Source: Candidatus Pantoea floridensis (GTDB lineage: Bacteria; Pseudomonadota; Gammaproteobacteria; Enterobacterales; Enterobacteriaceae). Taken from it: 64,000 bases of DNA. Positions within the stretch are counted from its first letter, which is position 1. The number at the start of each line of letters is the position of its first letter. The position numbers were made by a program, and so were the translations under genes. The stretch is taken from assembly GCF_900215435.1 (NCBI RefSeq), contig NZ_OCMY01000001.1:2542001-2606000 (forward strand), given 5' to 3'. Below the pieces are notes generated by a model, which was given only the letters and a program-made list of their open reading frames with translations, made no database searches and had not been told where the DNA came from. This document shows positions 25,990 through 35,603 of this stretch, piece after piece.

Positions 25990-27579
25990 ATGTCGAATGC
26001 CCCCTTTTTAGAAGAAGTGGCGCGCCGCCGTACCTTTGCGATCATCTCGCACCCGGACGCCGGTAAAACCACAATTACCGAAAAAGTGCTGCTGTTCGGA
26101 CAGGCGATTCAAACCGCCGGTACCGTTAAAGGCCGCGGCTCCAATCAGCACGCAAAATCAGACTGGATGGAGATGGAGAAACAACGTGGTATCTCCATCA
26201 CCACCTCGGTGATGCAGTTCCCGTATCGCGATAGCCTTGTGAACCTGCTGGATACCCCAGGACACGAAGACTTCTCCGAAGATACTTACCGTACGCTAAC
26301 GGCGGTCGACTGCTGTCTGATGGTGATTGACGCCGCGAAAGGTGTTGAAGATCGTACCCGCAAGCTGATGGAAGTCACACGCCTGCGCGATACGCCGATC
26401 ATCACCTTCATGAACAAACTCGACCGTGACATCCGCGATCCGATGGAGTTGCTGGATGAAGTGGAGAGCGAGCTGAAGATTGCCTGCGCGCCAATCACTT
26501 GGCCGATTGGCTGCGGCAAGTTGTTCAAAGGGGTGTATCACCTCTATAACGACGAAACCTACCTGTATCAAACCGGTAAAGGTCACACCATTCAGGAAGT
26601 GCGCATCGTTAAAGGCCTGGCGAATCCAGAGCTGGACGCGGCGGTAGGCGAAGATCTGGCTCAGCAGCTGCGCGACGAGCTGGAGCTGGTGCAGGGCGCA
26701 TCGCACGAGTTCGATCAAGAGCTGTTCCTGAGCGGCGAAATCACGCCGGTGTTCTTCGGTACCGCGCTGGGTAACTTCGGCGTTGACCATATGCTGGATG
26801 GCCTGGTTTCCTGGGCACCGCGTCCGATGCCACGCAACACTGACGCGCGTCTGGTGGAAGCGAAAGAAGAGAAGTTCAGCGGCTTCGTGTTTAAGATCCA
26901 GGCAAACATGGACCCGAAACACCGCGACCGCGTGGCATTTATGCGTGTGGTGTCCGGTAAATATGAAAAAGGCATGAAGCTGCGTCAGGTACGTACCGGT
27001 AAAGATGTGGTGATTTCCGATGCGCTGACCTTTATGGCGGGTGACCGTTCGCACGTTGAAGAAGCGTATCCTGGCGACATCATCGGTTTGCACAACCATG
27101 GCACTATCCAGATCGGCGACACCTTTACCCAGGGTGAAAACATGAAGTTCACCGGCATTCCGAACTTCGCGCCAGAGCTGTTCCGTCGTATTCGCCTGCG
27201 CGATCCGTTGAAGCAGAAACAGCTGCTGAAAGGGCTGGTTCAGCTGTCGGAAGAGGGCGCCGTGCAGGTGTTCCGCCCGGTGCATAACAACGATCTGATC
27301 GTCGGCGCGGTTGGTGTGCTGCAGTTTGAAGTGGTCGTGGCGCGCCTGAAAAGCGAATATAACGTTGAGGCGATTTACGAAGCGATCAACGTCTCTACGG
27401 CACGTTGGGTTGAGTGTAACGACGCGAAGAAATTCGACGATTTCCAGCGTAAAAACGAAGTTAACCTGGCGCTAGACGGCGGTGATAACCTCACTTATAT
27501 CGCACCTACCATGGTAAACCTCAACATCACGCAGGAACGCTATCCTGACGTGACTTTCCGCAAAACGCGCGAGCACTAA
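25990..27579 (+). CDS. prfC: Peptide chain release factor 3
   Basis: A 529-residue translational GTPase almost identical in plan to E. coli RF3. G1 is [10 protein letters not shown]2 lies in [15 protein letters not shown]3 is DTPGHEDF, G4 is NKLD. Domains II and III follow ([41 protein letters not shown]). RF3 recycles RF1 and RF2 from the ribosome after termination. Start 25990 ([16 protein letters not shown]) matches the family start and is preceded by GAAGAAG; the in-frame codons upstream from 25972 are unlikely. It has its own terminator at 27592. Confidence 0.97.
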   Translation: MSNAPFLEEVARRRTFAIISHPDAGKTTITEKVLLFGQAIQTAGTVKGRGSNQHAKSDWMEMEKQRGISITTSVMQFPYRDSLVNLLDTPGHEDFSEDTYRTLTAVDCCLMVIDAAKGVEDRTRKLMEVTRLRDTPIITFMNKLDRDIRDPMELLDEVESELKIACAPITWPIGCGKLFKGVYHLYNDETYLYQTGKGHTIQEVRIVKGLANPELDAAVGEDLAQQLRDELELVQGASHEFDQELFLSGEITPVFFGTALGNFGVDHMLDGLVSWAPRPMPRNTDARLVEAKEEKFSGFVFKIQANMDPKHRDRVAFMRVVSGKYEKGMKLRQVRTGKDVVISDALTFMAGDRSHVEEAYPGDIIGLHNHGTIQIGDTFTQGENMKFTGIPNFAPELFRRIRLRDPLKQKQLLKGLVQLSEEGAVQVFRPVHNNDLIVGAVGVLQFEVVVARLKSEYNVEAIYEAINVSTARWVECNDAKKFDDFQRKNEVNLALDGGDNLTYIAPTMVNLNITQERYPDVTFRKTREH

Positions 27580-27591
27580 TTGGCGTTATCA

Positions 27592-27625
27592 GCAGGGCCA
27601 GTAATTTTCACTGGCCCTGTTTTCT
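27592..27625 (+). terminator. Terminator of prfC
   Basis: Ten-base-pair stem CAGGGCCAGT / ACTGGCCCTG followed by TTTTCTTTGTT. Confidence 0.9.
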
Positions 27626-27840
27626 TTGTTACAGACTCCTCCTAATTCCGCTGTTTTTTTCTCTTTTTGGCGATATATCAACCACAAGAGTCAGCAAAAG
27701 CTGTAATCCCTACTACTCTTATCCTGTCGGACGAGAAAAGAGACCTTTCAGGTTTCATTACGTCCATCAACTCAGCAACGCCGTTCGTTGCTGGCGCATC
27801 CGCGATAACGGATGAGTTAACTGATAGAAGGATGATATCG

Positions 27841-28455
27841 ATGAATAAGACTAAGATTGCCAAAACCCTGATTGCTGCTCTGGCGGGTTCTGCTCTGTTG
27901 AGCGGTGCCGCTTTTGCCGATGAATCCATGTCGCAGAAAGCACAGCAAACCTCCGACAGCGCGGGTGCGAAAATCGATAGTTCTATGAAAAAAGTCGATG
28001 GTTATATGGATGACAGCGGCATCACCGCCAAAGCTAAAGCAGCGCTGGTGGATGATGAAGCGATTAAAAGCACGGATATCTCCGTCAAAACGCATGATGG
28101 CGTAGTGACCTTGAGCGGCTTCGTTGCTTCTCAGGATCAGGCGGAAAAAGCCGTCGCGCTGGTGCAGAAAGTCGAAGGTGTGAAATCCGTCAGTGACAAA
28201 CTACACGTTAAAGACAGCAAAAATGCTTCGCTGAAGGGTTATGCCGGTGATACCGCCACCACCAGCGAAATTAAAGCTAAGCTTTTAGCAGATGACATCG
28301 TACCGTCGCGCAACGTGAAGGTGGAAACCACCGATGGCGTCGTGCAGTTATCTGGAGAGGTGGCGAACCAGGCACAGTCCGATCGTGCAGAGAAAATCGC
28401 TAAAGCCATTGAAGGCGTGAAAAGCGTGAAGAATGACCTGAAGGTGAAATCTTAA
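27841..28455 (+). CDS. osmY: Periplasmic BON-domain stress protein OsmY
   Basis: A 204-residue secreted protein. The signal peptide ends near residue 27 (AAFA). Two BON domains follow: [20 protein letters not shown]... and [21 protein letters not shown]..., each ending in a [17 protein letters not shown] strand. It matches E. coli OsmY, a hyperosmotic and stationary-phase periplasmic chaperone-like protein of the RpoS regulon. Start 27841 is chosen for GAAGGATG just upstream and because the signal peptide begins there. It lies in the conserved order prfC-osmY-ytjA-yjjU-yjjV; no promoter could be defined by eye in the 200 bases before it. Confidence 0.95.
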   Translation: MNKTKIAKTLIAALAGSALLSGAAFADESMSQKAQQTSDSAGAKIDSSMKKVDGYMDDSGITAKAKAALVDDEAIKSTDISVKTHDGVVTLSGFVASQDQAEKAVALVQKVEGVKSVSDKLHVKDSKNASLKGYAGDTATTSEIKAKLLADDIVPSRNVKVETTDGVVQLSGEVANQAQSDRAEKIAKAIEGVKSVKNDLKVKS

Positions 28456-28548
28456 CGCGAGCGTTACGGCATCATCTGATGCCGTTTCGTAATAAAAACA
28501 AAGGTGTAAATAAGCAGTTCGATTTTCACAATGGTAAAGGAGAGGCTT

Positions 28549-28710
28549 ATGTTTCGTTGGGGTATTATCTTTCTGGTCATCGCTCTGATTGCTGCAGCAT
28601 TAGGTTTCGGCGGTCTGGCGGGTACGGCAGCATGGGCAGCTAAAATTGTGTTCATTGTCGGTATTATTCTGTTCCTCGTGAGCCTGTTTACCGGGCGCAA
28701 ACGACCCTGA
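28549..28710 (+). CDS. ytjA: Small membrane protein YtjA (DUF1328)
   Basis: A 53-residue protein with two hydrophobic helices (about 5-25 and 31-48) and a basic tail GRKRP. It differs from E. coli YtjA at only a few positions by recollection. GGAG lies 8 bases before the ATG. It sits between osmY and yjjU as in E. coli. The function is unknown; the family is widespread in proteobacteria and often stress-induced. Confidence 0.95.
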   Translation: MFRWGIIFLVIALIAAALGFGGLAGTAAWAAKIVFIVGIILFLVSLFTGRKRP

Positions 28711-28750
28711 CTACTTGCGTCTTAGACGTTAACCCGCGAGTCACCTAAAG

Positions 28751-28884
28751 CGGAGACCAGTCATTTGCGGCATACTACGAAGCCGCGACGATTGCAGAAG
28801 CAATTGGTCAGGGAACGACAATGACTGGTTCTCCGGGATGCTGCCTCTGGCAGCTCCCTCAGAGCAAAACACTGAGGGATGTCC
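28751..28884 (+). ncRNA. Structured 5' leader of yjjU that sequesters its ribosome binding site
   Basis: A dense set of inverted repeats. The outer stem 28751-28765 with 28820-28835 is 15 base pairs with one bulged T. It encloses two hairpins: GCGGC/GCCGC (28767-28771, 28782-28786) and ATTGC-AGAA-GCAAT (28791-28804). Then come GCTGCC-TCT-GGCAGC (28840-28854) and CCCTCAG/CTGAGGG (28856-28862, 28872-28878). The last stem contains GAGGG, the only good Shine-Dalgarno sequence, 6 bases before the yjjU ATG at 28885. A regulatory leader is inferred; a mobile MITE-like element is the alternative. Confidence 0.6.
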
Positions 28885-29937
28885 ATGGGTACGCGTATTC
28901 CATTAACGTTGGGTTCTATTGAACCGCTTGCATTAGCGCCCTTCAAAGCCAATAAAATTGCCCTCGTATGCGAAGGCGGCGGTCAGCGCGGTATCTTCAC
29001 TGCAGGTGTACTCGATGAGTTTCAACGCGCAGGATTCAATCCCTTTCAGCTATTACTCGGCACTTCAGCCGGTGCACAAAACTTGTCTGCCTTTGTCTGT
29101 GGCCAGCCCGGCTACGCGCGGCGCGTGATTTCTCGTTACACCACCAGCAAATTGTTTTTTGATCCGCTGCGTTTCGTGCGCGGTGGGCATCTTATCGATC
29201 TCGATTGGCTAATCGATATTACCAAGCAGGAGTTTCCGCTGGCGCTGACTACCGCCGAAGGGTTGTTTGCCAAAGGCAGCGAATTCTATATGTGCGCCTG
29301 CCGCAGCGATGATTATCGCGCGGAGTATTTCAATCCTACCAGCACCAACTGGCATGACATCATTAAGGCCTCCAGCGCCATTCCCGGCTTTTACCGCAGC
29401 GGCGTGCAGATGGACGGCGTAAGTTATCTGGATGGCGGTATCAGCGATGCGATTCCGGTGCGTGAAGCGGCACGACGAGGCGCAGACACTATTGTGGTGA
29501 TCCGCACCGTACCTTCGCAGATGTCATACACGCCGAAGTGGTTTAAACGCATGGAGCGTTTTTTGTCCGACAGCGCCTTGCAGCCGATGATCAACATCTT
29601 GCATCAGCATGAAGAGAGCTATCGCGAGATTCAGCAGTTTATTGAGCAGCCACCGGATAATCTGCGCATCATTGAAATCTGTCCGCCGAAACCGCTGGCG
29701 AGCATGGCGCTCGGCAGCAGGATGTCGTCGCTGAATCAGGATTACCATTTAGGTCGGCGCAGCGGGCGTTATTTCCTCGCCACGCTTGGGCAATGGCTGA
29801 GCGACGCCGAGCCGTTTGTCCGTCAGATCACGGTAACGCCGCCGGCAGCCGTAGCGAATGCGCCAGATAATCGCGTTGTAATTACGCCTTCGCTGGCGGA
29901 AAACGATGCAGATTTTAATAAAGGTTCGCTGGCATGA
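28885..29937 (+). CDS. yjjU: Patatin-like phospholipase YjjU
   Basis: A 350-residue patatin family hydrolase. The oxyanion loop is EGGGQRGIF (about 33-41), the nucleophile elbow LGTSAGAQN carries the catalytic Ser, and the dyad Asp is in YLDGGISDAIP. It aligns with E. coli YjjU from the start: MGTRIPLTLGSIEPL against MGQRIPVTLGNI. Start 28885 is therefore preferred to the ATG at 28879, which touches the Shine-Dalgarno sequence. The natural lipid substrate is unknown. The end overlaps yjjV by 4 bases (ATGA), giving a coupled pair. The leader just upstream may control its translation. Confidence 0.95.
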   Translation: MGTRIPLTLGSIEPLALAPFKANKIALVCEGGGQRGIFTAGVLDEFQRAGFNPFQLLLGTSAGAQNLSAFVCGQPGYARRVISRYTTSKLFFDPLRFVRGGHLIDLDWLIDITKQEFPLALTTAEGLFAKGSEFYMCACRSDDYRAEYFNPTSTNWHDIIKASSAIPGFYRSGVQMDGVSYLDGGISDAIPVREAARRGADTIVVIRTVPSQMSYTPKWFKRMERFLSDSALQPMINILHQHEESYREIQQFIEQPPDNLRIIEICPPKPLASMALGSRMSSLNQDYHLGRRSGRYFLATLGQWLSDAEPFVRQITVTPPAAVANAPDNRVVITPSLAENDADFNKGSLA

Positions 29938-30713
29938 GATTTATCGACACGCATTGCCACTTTGACTTTCCCCCATTTGTTGAGGATGCGCACGCTAGCA
30001 TTGAGCGTGCCGCGCAGTCGGGCGTGGAGCGCATTATTGTGCCCAGCGTAGATGCCAGCCGTTTCGCTCGGGTTAGCCAGCTCGCGCAGCAACATGACGC
30101 GCTGTATGCCGCGCTGGGCCTGCATCCCATTAATATTGCGCAGCATCAGGAAGATGCGCATCTTGAGGCGCTGGAAAGCTGGCTGAAAAAGCCAGACAGC
30201 AAGCGCGTGGCGATCGGTGAGATCGGTCTCGATCTTTACATGGAAGATGCGCAATTCGCTAAGCAGACGCGGCTGCTCGATAAGCAGCTCAGGCTGGCGA
30301 AGCAGTACGATCTGCCGGTCATTCTGCACTCACGTCGCACCCACGATCAGTTAGCCATGCATTTACGTCGTCACGATCTGCCGCGTCGTGGCGTGGTACA
30401 CGGTTTCGCCGGTAGCCAGCAGCAGGCTGATCGCTTTATTCAGCTCGGCTACGCGATTGGCGTCGGCGGCACTATCACCTATGAACGTGCCAGCAAAACC
30501 CGCAATACCATCGCCCATCTGCCGCTGGCGTCGCTGTTACTGGAAACCGATGCGCCGGATATGCCGCTGCAGGGTTTTCAGGGCCAGCCGAATCGCCCCG
30601 AGCGGGCGCGTAATGTGTTTGATGTGCTGTGCCAGCTGCGCAGTGAATCCCCTGAAACCATCGCCAATGCGTTATGGCATAACAGCCTGCGTCTTTTTGC
30701 GCTGCCAGCCTGA
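29934..30713 (+). CDS. yjjV: TatD-family metal-dependent hydrolase YjjV
   Basis: A 259-residue TIM-barrel hydrolase. Metal ligands are seen in DTHCHFD (HxH), GEIGLD (Glu), HSRRTHDQ, VHGFAGS and LETDAPD. This is the YjjV branch of the TatD family, whose better-known member TatD is a 3'-5' DNA/RNA exonuclease; the substrate of YjjV is not settled. Its ATG lies inside the end of yjjU. It is followed by the deo regulatory region. Confidence 0.95.
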   Translation: MRFIDTHCHFDFPPFVEDAHASIERAAQSGVERIIVPSVDASRFARVSQLAQQHDALYAALGLHPINIAQHQEDAHLEALESWLKKPDSKRVAIGEIGLDLYMEDAQFAKQTRLLDKQLRLAKQYDLPVILHSRRTHDQLAMHLRRHDLPRRGVVHGFAGSQQQADRFIQLGYAIGVGGTITYERASKTRNTIAHLPLASLLLETDAPDMPLQGFQGQPNRPERARNVFDVLCQLRSESPETIANALWHNSLRLFALPA

Positions 30714-30859
30714 TTCCCCACCCGACAAAATCTGCATTTACGCCACCTTACGTCTGATTAGCTACAGTGATAGAGCCGACAGTACACTTTTGCATCCTTT
30801 TTTGTGATAATACTAACAATGGCGAGCTGGGCGGTATTCTGGCTTGATTGGCAATTATT

Positions 30860-30875
30860 TGTGATGTTAATCACT
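30860..30875 (+). promoter_or_regulatory. CRP site 2 of deoP2
   Basis: TGTGATGTTAATCACT fits the CRP consensus TGTGA-N6-TCACA at nine of ten positions. Its centre is exactly 53 bases upstream of the second CRP site, the spacing of the two CRP sites (-93.5 and -40.5) at E. coli deoP2. In E. coli, CytR binds between them. Confidence 0.85.
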
Positions 30876-30912
30876 AAATTATTGTATATGAATGACGGGT
30901 TTTCTGTTCATG

Positions 30913-30928
30913 TGTGACATGAAACGCA
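30913..30928 (+). promoter_or_regulatory. CRP site 1 of deoP2
   Basis: TGTGACATGAAACGCA has a perfect left half (TGTGA) and a poor right half. Its place, centred about 40 bases before the predicted transcription start near 30961, is that of the proximal CRP site of deoP2. Confidence 0.75.
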
Positions 30929-30946
30929 ATTCGTTGTCACGGTAAT

Positions 30947-30962
30947 TGTTAGAATTATCACA
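30947..30962 (+). promoter_or_regulatory. DeoR operator overlapping the deoP2 -10 box
   Basis: TGTTAGAATTATCACA matches the 16-base E. coli DeoR operator TGTTAGAATTCTAACA at 14 positions. It includes the -10 hexamer TAGAAT at 30950-30955. There is no good -35 box, as expected of a CRP-dependent promoter. The region 30714-30946 holds no gene. Confidence 0.82.
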
Positions 30963-31007
30963 TTCCCCGGTGGGTTGTGCCCGCCGATCTGAATTTTGGA
31001 GAGCATC

Positions 31008-31787
31008 ATGACCGACCTGAAAGCAGCAGCACAGCGCGCATTGCAACTGATGGATTTAACAACCCTGAACGAAGACGACACCGACGAGAAGGTGATCGCG
31101 CTGTGCCGTCAGGCGAAATCGCCGGCCGGCAATACCGCTGCAATCTGTATCTATCCGCGCTTCATTCCGGCGGCGCGTAAAGCGCTGCGCGAGCAGGGTA
31201 CACCAGAAATTCGCATTGCTACCGTCACCAACTTCCCGCACGGCAACGATGACATCGAGATTGCGCTGGCCGAAACCCGCGCGGCGATCGCCTACGGTGC
31301 CGACGAAGTTGACGTGGTGTTCCCGTATCGCGCGCTGATTGCCGGTAATCGCGACGTGGGTTTTGAACTGGTGAAAGCCTGTAAAAAAGCCTGCGCAGAC
31401 GCCAATGTGCTGCTGAAAGTGATTATCGAAAGCGGTGAGCTGAAAGATGAAGCACTGATTCGTGCGGCTTCTGAGATTTCAATTGATGCGGGCGCCGATT
31501 TCATCAAAACCTCCACCGGTAAAGTGCCGGTCAACGCCACGCCTGAAGTGGCGGCCATCATGATGCAGGTGATCCGCGATAAAGGCGTGCAGCAGCAGGT
31601 CGGCTTTAAACCAGCGGGCGGCGTACGTACCGCTGAAGATGCGGCGCTGTATCTGAAGCTGGCTGACGACACGCTGGGTGAAGGCTGGGCGGATGCGCGT
31701 CATTTCCGCTTTGGCGCCTCTAGCCTGCTGGCAAGCCTGCTCAATACGCTGGGCCACGAAACCGCGACCAGTAAAGCGGGCTACTAA
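31008..31787 (+). CDS. deoC: Deoxyribose-phosphate aldolase
   Basis: A 259-residue class I aldolase that cleaves 2-deoxyribose 5-phosphate to acetaldehyde and glyceraldehyde 3-phosphate. The Schiff-base lysine is in [15 protein letters not shown], the second lysine in [11 protein letters not shown], and the acid/base Asp in [14 protein letters not shown] precedes the ATG. First gene of the deo operon for nucleoside catabolism, transcribed from the deoP2 promoter just upstream. A long stem-loop made of two repeat copies lies between deoC and deoA and may tune expression of the downstream genes. Confidence 0.98.
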   Translation: MTDLKAAAQRALQLMDLTTLNEDDTDEKVIALCRQAKSPAGNTAAICIYPRFIPAARKALREQGTPEIRIATVTNFPHGNDDIEIALAETRAAIAYGADEVDVVFPYRALIAGNRDVGFELVKACKKACADANVLLKVIIESGELKDEALIRAASEISIDAGADFIKTSTGKVPVNATPEVAAIMMQVIRDKGVQQQVGFKPAGGVRTAEDAALYLKLADDTLGEGWADARHFRFGASSLLASLLNTLGHETATSKAGY

Positions 31788-31815
31788 ATCTCTTTCGCTG
31801 ATGGTTCTGCGATTC

Positions 31816-31891
31816 GTAGCGGCGCGATTTATCGCGCTGGTTTTTACGCTTCAGCCCCGACTTAACATCGCGCGATAAATCGCGCCGCTAC
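31816..31891. repeat. Inverted repeat pair between deoC and deoA
   Basis: GTAGCGGCGCGATTTATCGC... (31816-31837) and its exact reverse complement (31870-31891) flank a 32-base loop. Each arm is itself a palindrome (GCGCGAT/ATCGCGC). In the mRNA the pair would form a 22-base-pair stem. Confidence 0.9.
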
Positions 31892-31945
31892 GGCAGGTGC
31901 TAGCTGCCGTATCATTTCAATTTCTACTCCTCCAGGGAGGCAACC

Positions 31946-33268
31946 GTGTTCCTGCCACAAGAAATTATTCGTAAAAAACGCGACGGCCAGGCGCTGAGTG
32001 AAGCAGAGATTCGCTTCTTTATTAACGGCGTGCGCGACAACAGCGTCTCGGAAGGTCAAATCGCCGCGCTGGCGATGACTATCTACTTCCATGACATGAC
32101 GCTGGAAGAGCGCGTAGCGCTAACCATGGCGATGCGCGATTCCGGCACGGTGCTGAACTGGAAATCGCTCAACCTCAACGGCCCAATTGTGGATAAACAC
32201 TCCACCGGCGGCGTGGGCGATGTGACCTCGCTGATGCTCGGCCCGATGGTAGCGGCCTGCGGTGGATATGTGCCGATGATCTCCGGTCGTGGCCTGGGGC
32301 ACACCGGCGGCACGCTGGATAAACTGGAAGCGATTCCCGGCTTCGATATCTTCCCCAGCGACGATCGTTTCCGCGAGATTATTAAAGACGTGGGTATCGC
32401 CATTATCGGCCAGACCAACTCGCTGGCACCGGCCGACAAGCGTTTCTACGCCACGCGCGATATCACCGCCACCGTTGATTCGATTCCGCTGATCACCGCC
32501 TCGATCCTCGCCAAAAAACTGGCGGAAGGATTGGATGCACTGGTGATGGACGTCAAAGTGGGCTCCGGTGCCTTTATGCCGACCTTCGAAGCGTCAGAAA
32601 ATCTGGCGCAGGCGATTGTCGGCGTGGCGAACGGTGCAGGATGTAAAACCACCGCGCTGCTTACCGACATGAACCAGGTGCTGGCGTCTACCGCCGGCAA
32701 CGCGCTGGAAGTGCGTGAAGCGGTGCAATTCCTGACCGGCGTTGCGCGGAATCCACGTTTGCTGGAAGTGACGATGGCGCTGTGCTCAGAAATGCTGATC
32801 TCCGGCAAACTGGCGGAAAACGACGCCGATGCGCGCAAAAAACTGCAGCAGGTGCTGGATAACGGCAAAGCTGCTGAAGTGTTCGCCCGCATGGTAGCGG
32901 CGCAAAAGGGCCCGGTAGATTTCATCGAGCGGATGGACAACTATTTACCTGCACCTACCTTAAGCAAAGCGGTGTATGCCGACAGCGCCGGTATTGTCAG
33001 CGCCATGGATACGCGTGCGCTCGGCATGGCGGTGGTGTCACTCGGCGGTGGTCGCCAGCGCGCCAGCGACAGCATTGATTACAGCGTGGGCTTAAGCGAT
33101 ATGACCACGCTCGGCACCCCGATAGACGCGCAGCGTCCGCTGGCGATTATTCATGCCAGCTCTGAAGCGCAGTGGCAGCAGGCCGCCGCCGCGGTGAAAG
33201 CCGCGATTACGCTGAGCGACGCGGCCCCCGAAATTACACCGGTCGTTTATCGTCGCGTGAGCGAATAA
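31946..33268 (+). CDS. deoA: Thymidine phosphorylase
   Basis: A 440-residue pyrimidine nucleoside phosphorylase, the same length as in E. coli. The family signature [16 protein letters not shown] is intact, with [11 protein letters not shown] for phosphate binding and [21 protein letters not shown]. It converts thymidine and phosphate into thymine and deoxyribose 1-phosphate. It starts with GTG (31946) behind a strong GGGAGG. Second gene of the deo operon. Confidence 0.98.
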   Translation: MFLPQEIIRKKRDGQALSEAEIRFFINGVRDNSVSEGQIAALAMTIYFHDMTLEERVALTMAMRDSGTVLNWKSLNLNGPIVDKHSTGGVGDVTSLMLGPMVAACGGYVPMISGRGLGHTGGTLDKLEAIPGFDIFPSDDRFREIIKDVGIAIIGQTNSLAPADKRFYATRDITATVDSIPLITASILAKKLAEGLDALVMDVKVGSGAFMPTFEASENLAQAIVGVANGAGCKTTALLTDMNQVLASTAGNALEVREAVQFLTGVARNPRLLEVTMALCSEMLISGKLAENDADARKKLQQVLDNGKAAEVFARMVAAQKGPVDFIERMDNYLPAPTLSKAVYADSAGIVSAMDTRALGMAVVSLGGGRQRASDSIDYSVGLSDMTTLGTPIDAQRPLAIIHASSEAQWQQAAAAVKAAITLSDAAPEITPVVYRRVSE

Positions 33269-33362
33269 CGCACGCTTCCGCGTGCCAGGCAGCGGCCGTT
33301 CGGGTATACTGATCTGATCGCTTTTTTTTGACTTGTCATCGCGCATTGCGCAGGAGACTTGC

Positions 33363-34586
33363 ATGAAACGTGCTTTTATTATGGTTCTCGACTCCTTCGG
33401 GATCGGTTCTAGCAAAGACGCCGATAAATTCGGTGATGAAGGATCGGACACCCTCGGCCATATCGCCGAAGCGTGTTTCGAAGGCCGCGCCAATGAAGGT
33501 CGCGAAGGCCCGCTGCACTTACCTAACCTGACTAAATTAGGACTCGGCAAAGCCGCTGAGCTTTCCACCGGTCGTTTCCCGCCAGGCCTCGATCCCAACG
33601 CGGAAATCATCGGTGCGTACGCGTACGCCAGCGAACTGTCGTCGGGTAAAGATACGCCGTCGGGCCACTGGGAAATTGCTGGCGTGCCGGTGCTGTTTGA
33701 TTGGGGCTATTTCAGCGACAAAGAGAACAGCTTCCCGCAGGAATTGCTGGATATTCTGGTGAAGCGTGCCGATCTGCCGGGCTATCTTGGCAACTGCCAC
33801 TCTTCAGGAACGGTCATTCTCGACCAGCTCGGCGAAGAGCATATGAAATCCGGTAAGCCGATTTTCTATACTTCGGCGGATTCAGTGTTCCAGATTGCCT
33901 GCCACGAAGAGACCTTTGGCCTCGATCGCCTGTATGAGCTGTGCGAAATCGCTCGTGAAGAGCTGACGAACGGTGGCTACAACATTGGCCGCGTGATTGC
34001 GCGTCCGTTTGTTGGCGACAAAGCCGGCCACTTCGAGCGTACCGGCAACCGTCACGATCTGGCCGTTGAACCGCCGTCGGCGACCATGCTGAAAAAACTG
34101 GTCGACGAGAAAGACGGCGAAGTGATTTCGGTGGGTAAAATCGCCGATATCTACGCCGAGCAGGGCATCACGCAGAAGGTGAAAGCCACCGGCTTAGATG
34201 CACTGTTCGACGCCACCATTGAGCAGATGAAGAAAGCGCCAGATACCTCGATTGTGTTCACCAACTTCGTTGATTTTGACTCAACGTGGGGACATCGTCG
34301 CGATATCGCCGGTTATGCGGGCGGGCTGGAGCTGTTCGATCGTCGCTTGCCCGAGCTGATGGAACTGGTGAAAGAGGGTGACATTTTGATCCTCACCGCC
34401 GATCACGGCTGCGATCCAAGCTGGGAAGGTACCGAACACACGCGTGAGCACATTCCAATTCTGATCTACGGCCCGCATGTGAAGCCTGGATCGCTGGGAT
34501 ATCGCGATACCTTTGCCGATATCGGCCAGACCATCGCAAAATATTTCGGCCTGTCCAGCATGGACTACGGCAAGAGCATGCTGTAA
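33363..34586 (+). CDS. deoB: Phosphopentomutase
   Basis: A 407-residue alkaline-phosphatase-superfamily mutase that interconverts (deoxy)ribose 1- and 5-phosphates, linking DeoA and DeoD to DeoC. Metal-binding motifs are visible: [20 protein letters not shown] (phosphothreonine region), [32 protein letters not shown]. The ATG at 33363 lies 10 bases after CAGGAGAC. It is collinear with E. coli DeoB. Third gene of the deo operon, 94 bases after deoA. Confidence 0.98.
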   Translation: MKRAFIMVLDSFGIGSSKDADKFGDEGSDTLGHIAEACFEGRANEGREGPLHLPNLTKLGLGKAAELSTGRFPPGLDPNAEIIGAYAYASELSSGKDTPSGHWEIAGVPVLFDWGYFSDKENSFPQELLDILVKRADLPGYLGNCHSSGTVILDQLGEEHMKSGKPIFYTSADSVFQIACHEETFGLDRLYELCEIAREELTNGGYNIGRVIARPFVGDKAGHFERTGNRHDLAVEPPSATMLKKLVDEKDGEVISVGKIADIYAEQGITQKVKATGLDALFDATIEQMKKAPDTSIVFTNFVDFDSTWGHRRDIAGYAGGLELFDRRLPELMELVKEGDILILTADHGCDPSWEGTEHTREHIPILIYGPHVKPGSLGYRDTFADIGQTIAKYFGLSSMDYGKSML

Positions 34587-34619
34587 AACAGCGCACCAAT
34601 TTTTATAAGGAAAATAAAC

Positions 34620-35333
34620 ATGGCAACGCCTCATATTAATGCAGAAATGGGTGATTTCGCGGACGTCGTACTGATGCCTGGCGATCCGCTGCGCGCTAAG
34701 CACATTGCTGAAACCTTCCTCGAAGATGTGGTGGAAGTGAACAACGTGCGCGGCATGCTCGGTTTCACCGGTACCTATAAAGGCCGCAAGATTTCTGTGA
34801 TGGGTCACGGCATGGGTATCCCATCTTGCTCGATCTACACCAAAGAGCTGATCACTGATTTCGGCGTGAAGAAGATCATCCGCGTGGGTTCATGCGGCGC
34901 CGTGCGCGCTGACGTAAAACTGCGTGACGTGGTGATTGGTATGGGTGCCTGCACCGATTCCAAAGTGAACCGTATGCGTTTCAAGGATCACGATTTCGCC
35001 GCCATTGCTGATTTCGAGATGGTGCGTAACGCGGTTGACGCAGCGAAAGCGCTGGGCGTTGAGGCGCGCGTAGGTAACATCTTCTCCGCCGATCTGTTCT
35101 ACACGCCAGATCCGCAGATGTTCGACGTGATGGAGAAGTACGGCATCCTGGGCGTGGAAATGGAAGCGGCGGGTATTTACGGCGTGGCAGCAGAGTTTGG
35201 TGCGAAAGCGCTGACTATCTGCACCGTGTCGGATCATATCCGCACCCACGAGCAGACCACCGCGGCTGAACGCCAGACCACCTTCAACGATATGATTAAG
35301 ATCGCGCTGGAGTCGGTGCTGCTGGGGGATTAA
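34620..35333 (+). CDS. deoD: Purine nucleoside phosphorylase
   Basis: A 237-residue hexameric purine nucleoside phosphorylase (PNP-I family). Motifs: [13 protein letters not shown] for phosphate, [35 protein letters not shown] and [11 protein letters not shown], where the Asp protonates the purine. It releases the base and (deoxy)ribose 1-phosphate. ATAAGGAAA precedes the ATG. Last gene of the deo operon, followed by an array of short palindromes rather than a simple terminator. Confidence 0.98.
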   Translation: MATPHINAEMGDFADVVLMPGDPLRAKHIAETFLEDVVEVNNVRGMLGFTGTYKGRKISVMGHGMGIPSCSIYTKELITDFGVKKIIRVGSCGAVRADVKLRDVVIGMGACTDSKVNRMRFKDHDFAAIADFEMVRNAVDAAKALGVEARVGNIFSADLFYTPDPQMFDVMEKYGILGVEMEAAGIYGVAAEFGAKALTICTVSDHIRTHEQTTAAERQTTFNDMIKIALESVLLGD

Positions 35334-35360
35334 TTTCTACCCTTGCTGCGCATATGAACC

Positions 35361-35489
35361 AGGGCGGCATAAATGCCGCCCCTACAACGAACGTAGGCTC
35401 GGCATAAATGCCGTCCCTACAACGAACGTAGGCTCGGCATAAATGCCGCCCCTACAACGAACGTAGGGTCGCCATTCATGGCGACCTGG
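35361..35489. repeat. Array of four short palindromes after deoD
   Basis: Three direct copies with a 44-base period (arms GGCAT/ATGCC, spacer ACAACGAACGTAGG), the second with a single arm change. A fourth copy at 35464-35487 has arms TCGCCAT/ATGGCGA. The units are joined by the conserved CCCTAC/GTAGG flanks. Confidence 0.9.
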
Positions 35490-35603
35490 CTTCCCACCGT
35501 AAACATCTGACACACTTTTACCCAGGCTTGTGCATCTTCGTGCTGGCTCTGAAACGATCTCTGCTTATCATTAGCGTGATAACAAAGAGACTAAGCCCAC
35601 CTG

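Noticed and set aside
26296..27285. A 329-codon open frame on the minus strand
   Set aside because: It lies wholly inside prfC, which has full-length family similarity; the antisense frame is a by-product of GC-biased codon use.
35361..35489. Regularly spaced repeats that could suggest a CRISPR array
   Set aside because: The units are self-palindromic with a 44-base period and the intervening DNA is itself repeated rather than unique; no cas genes are present.
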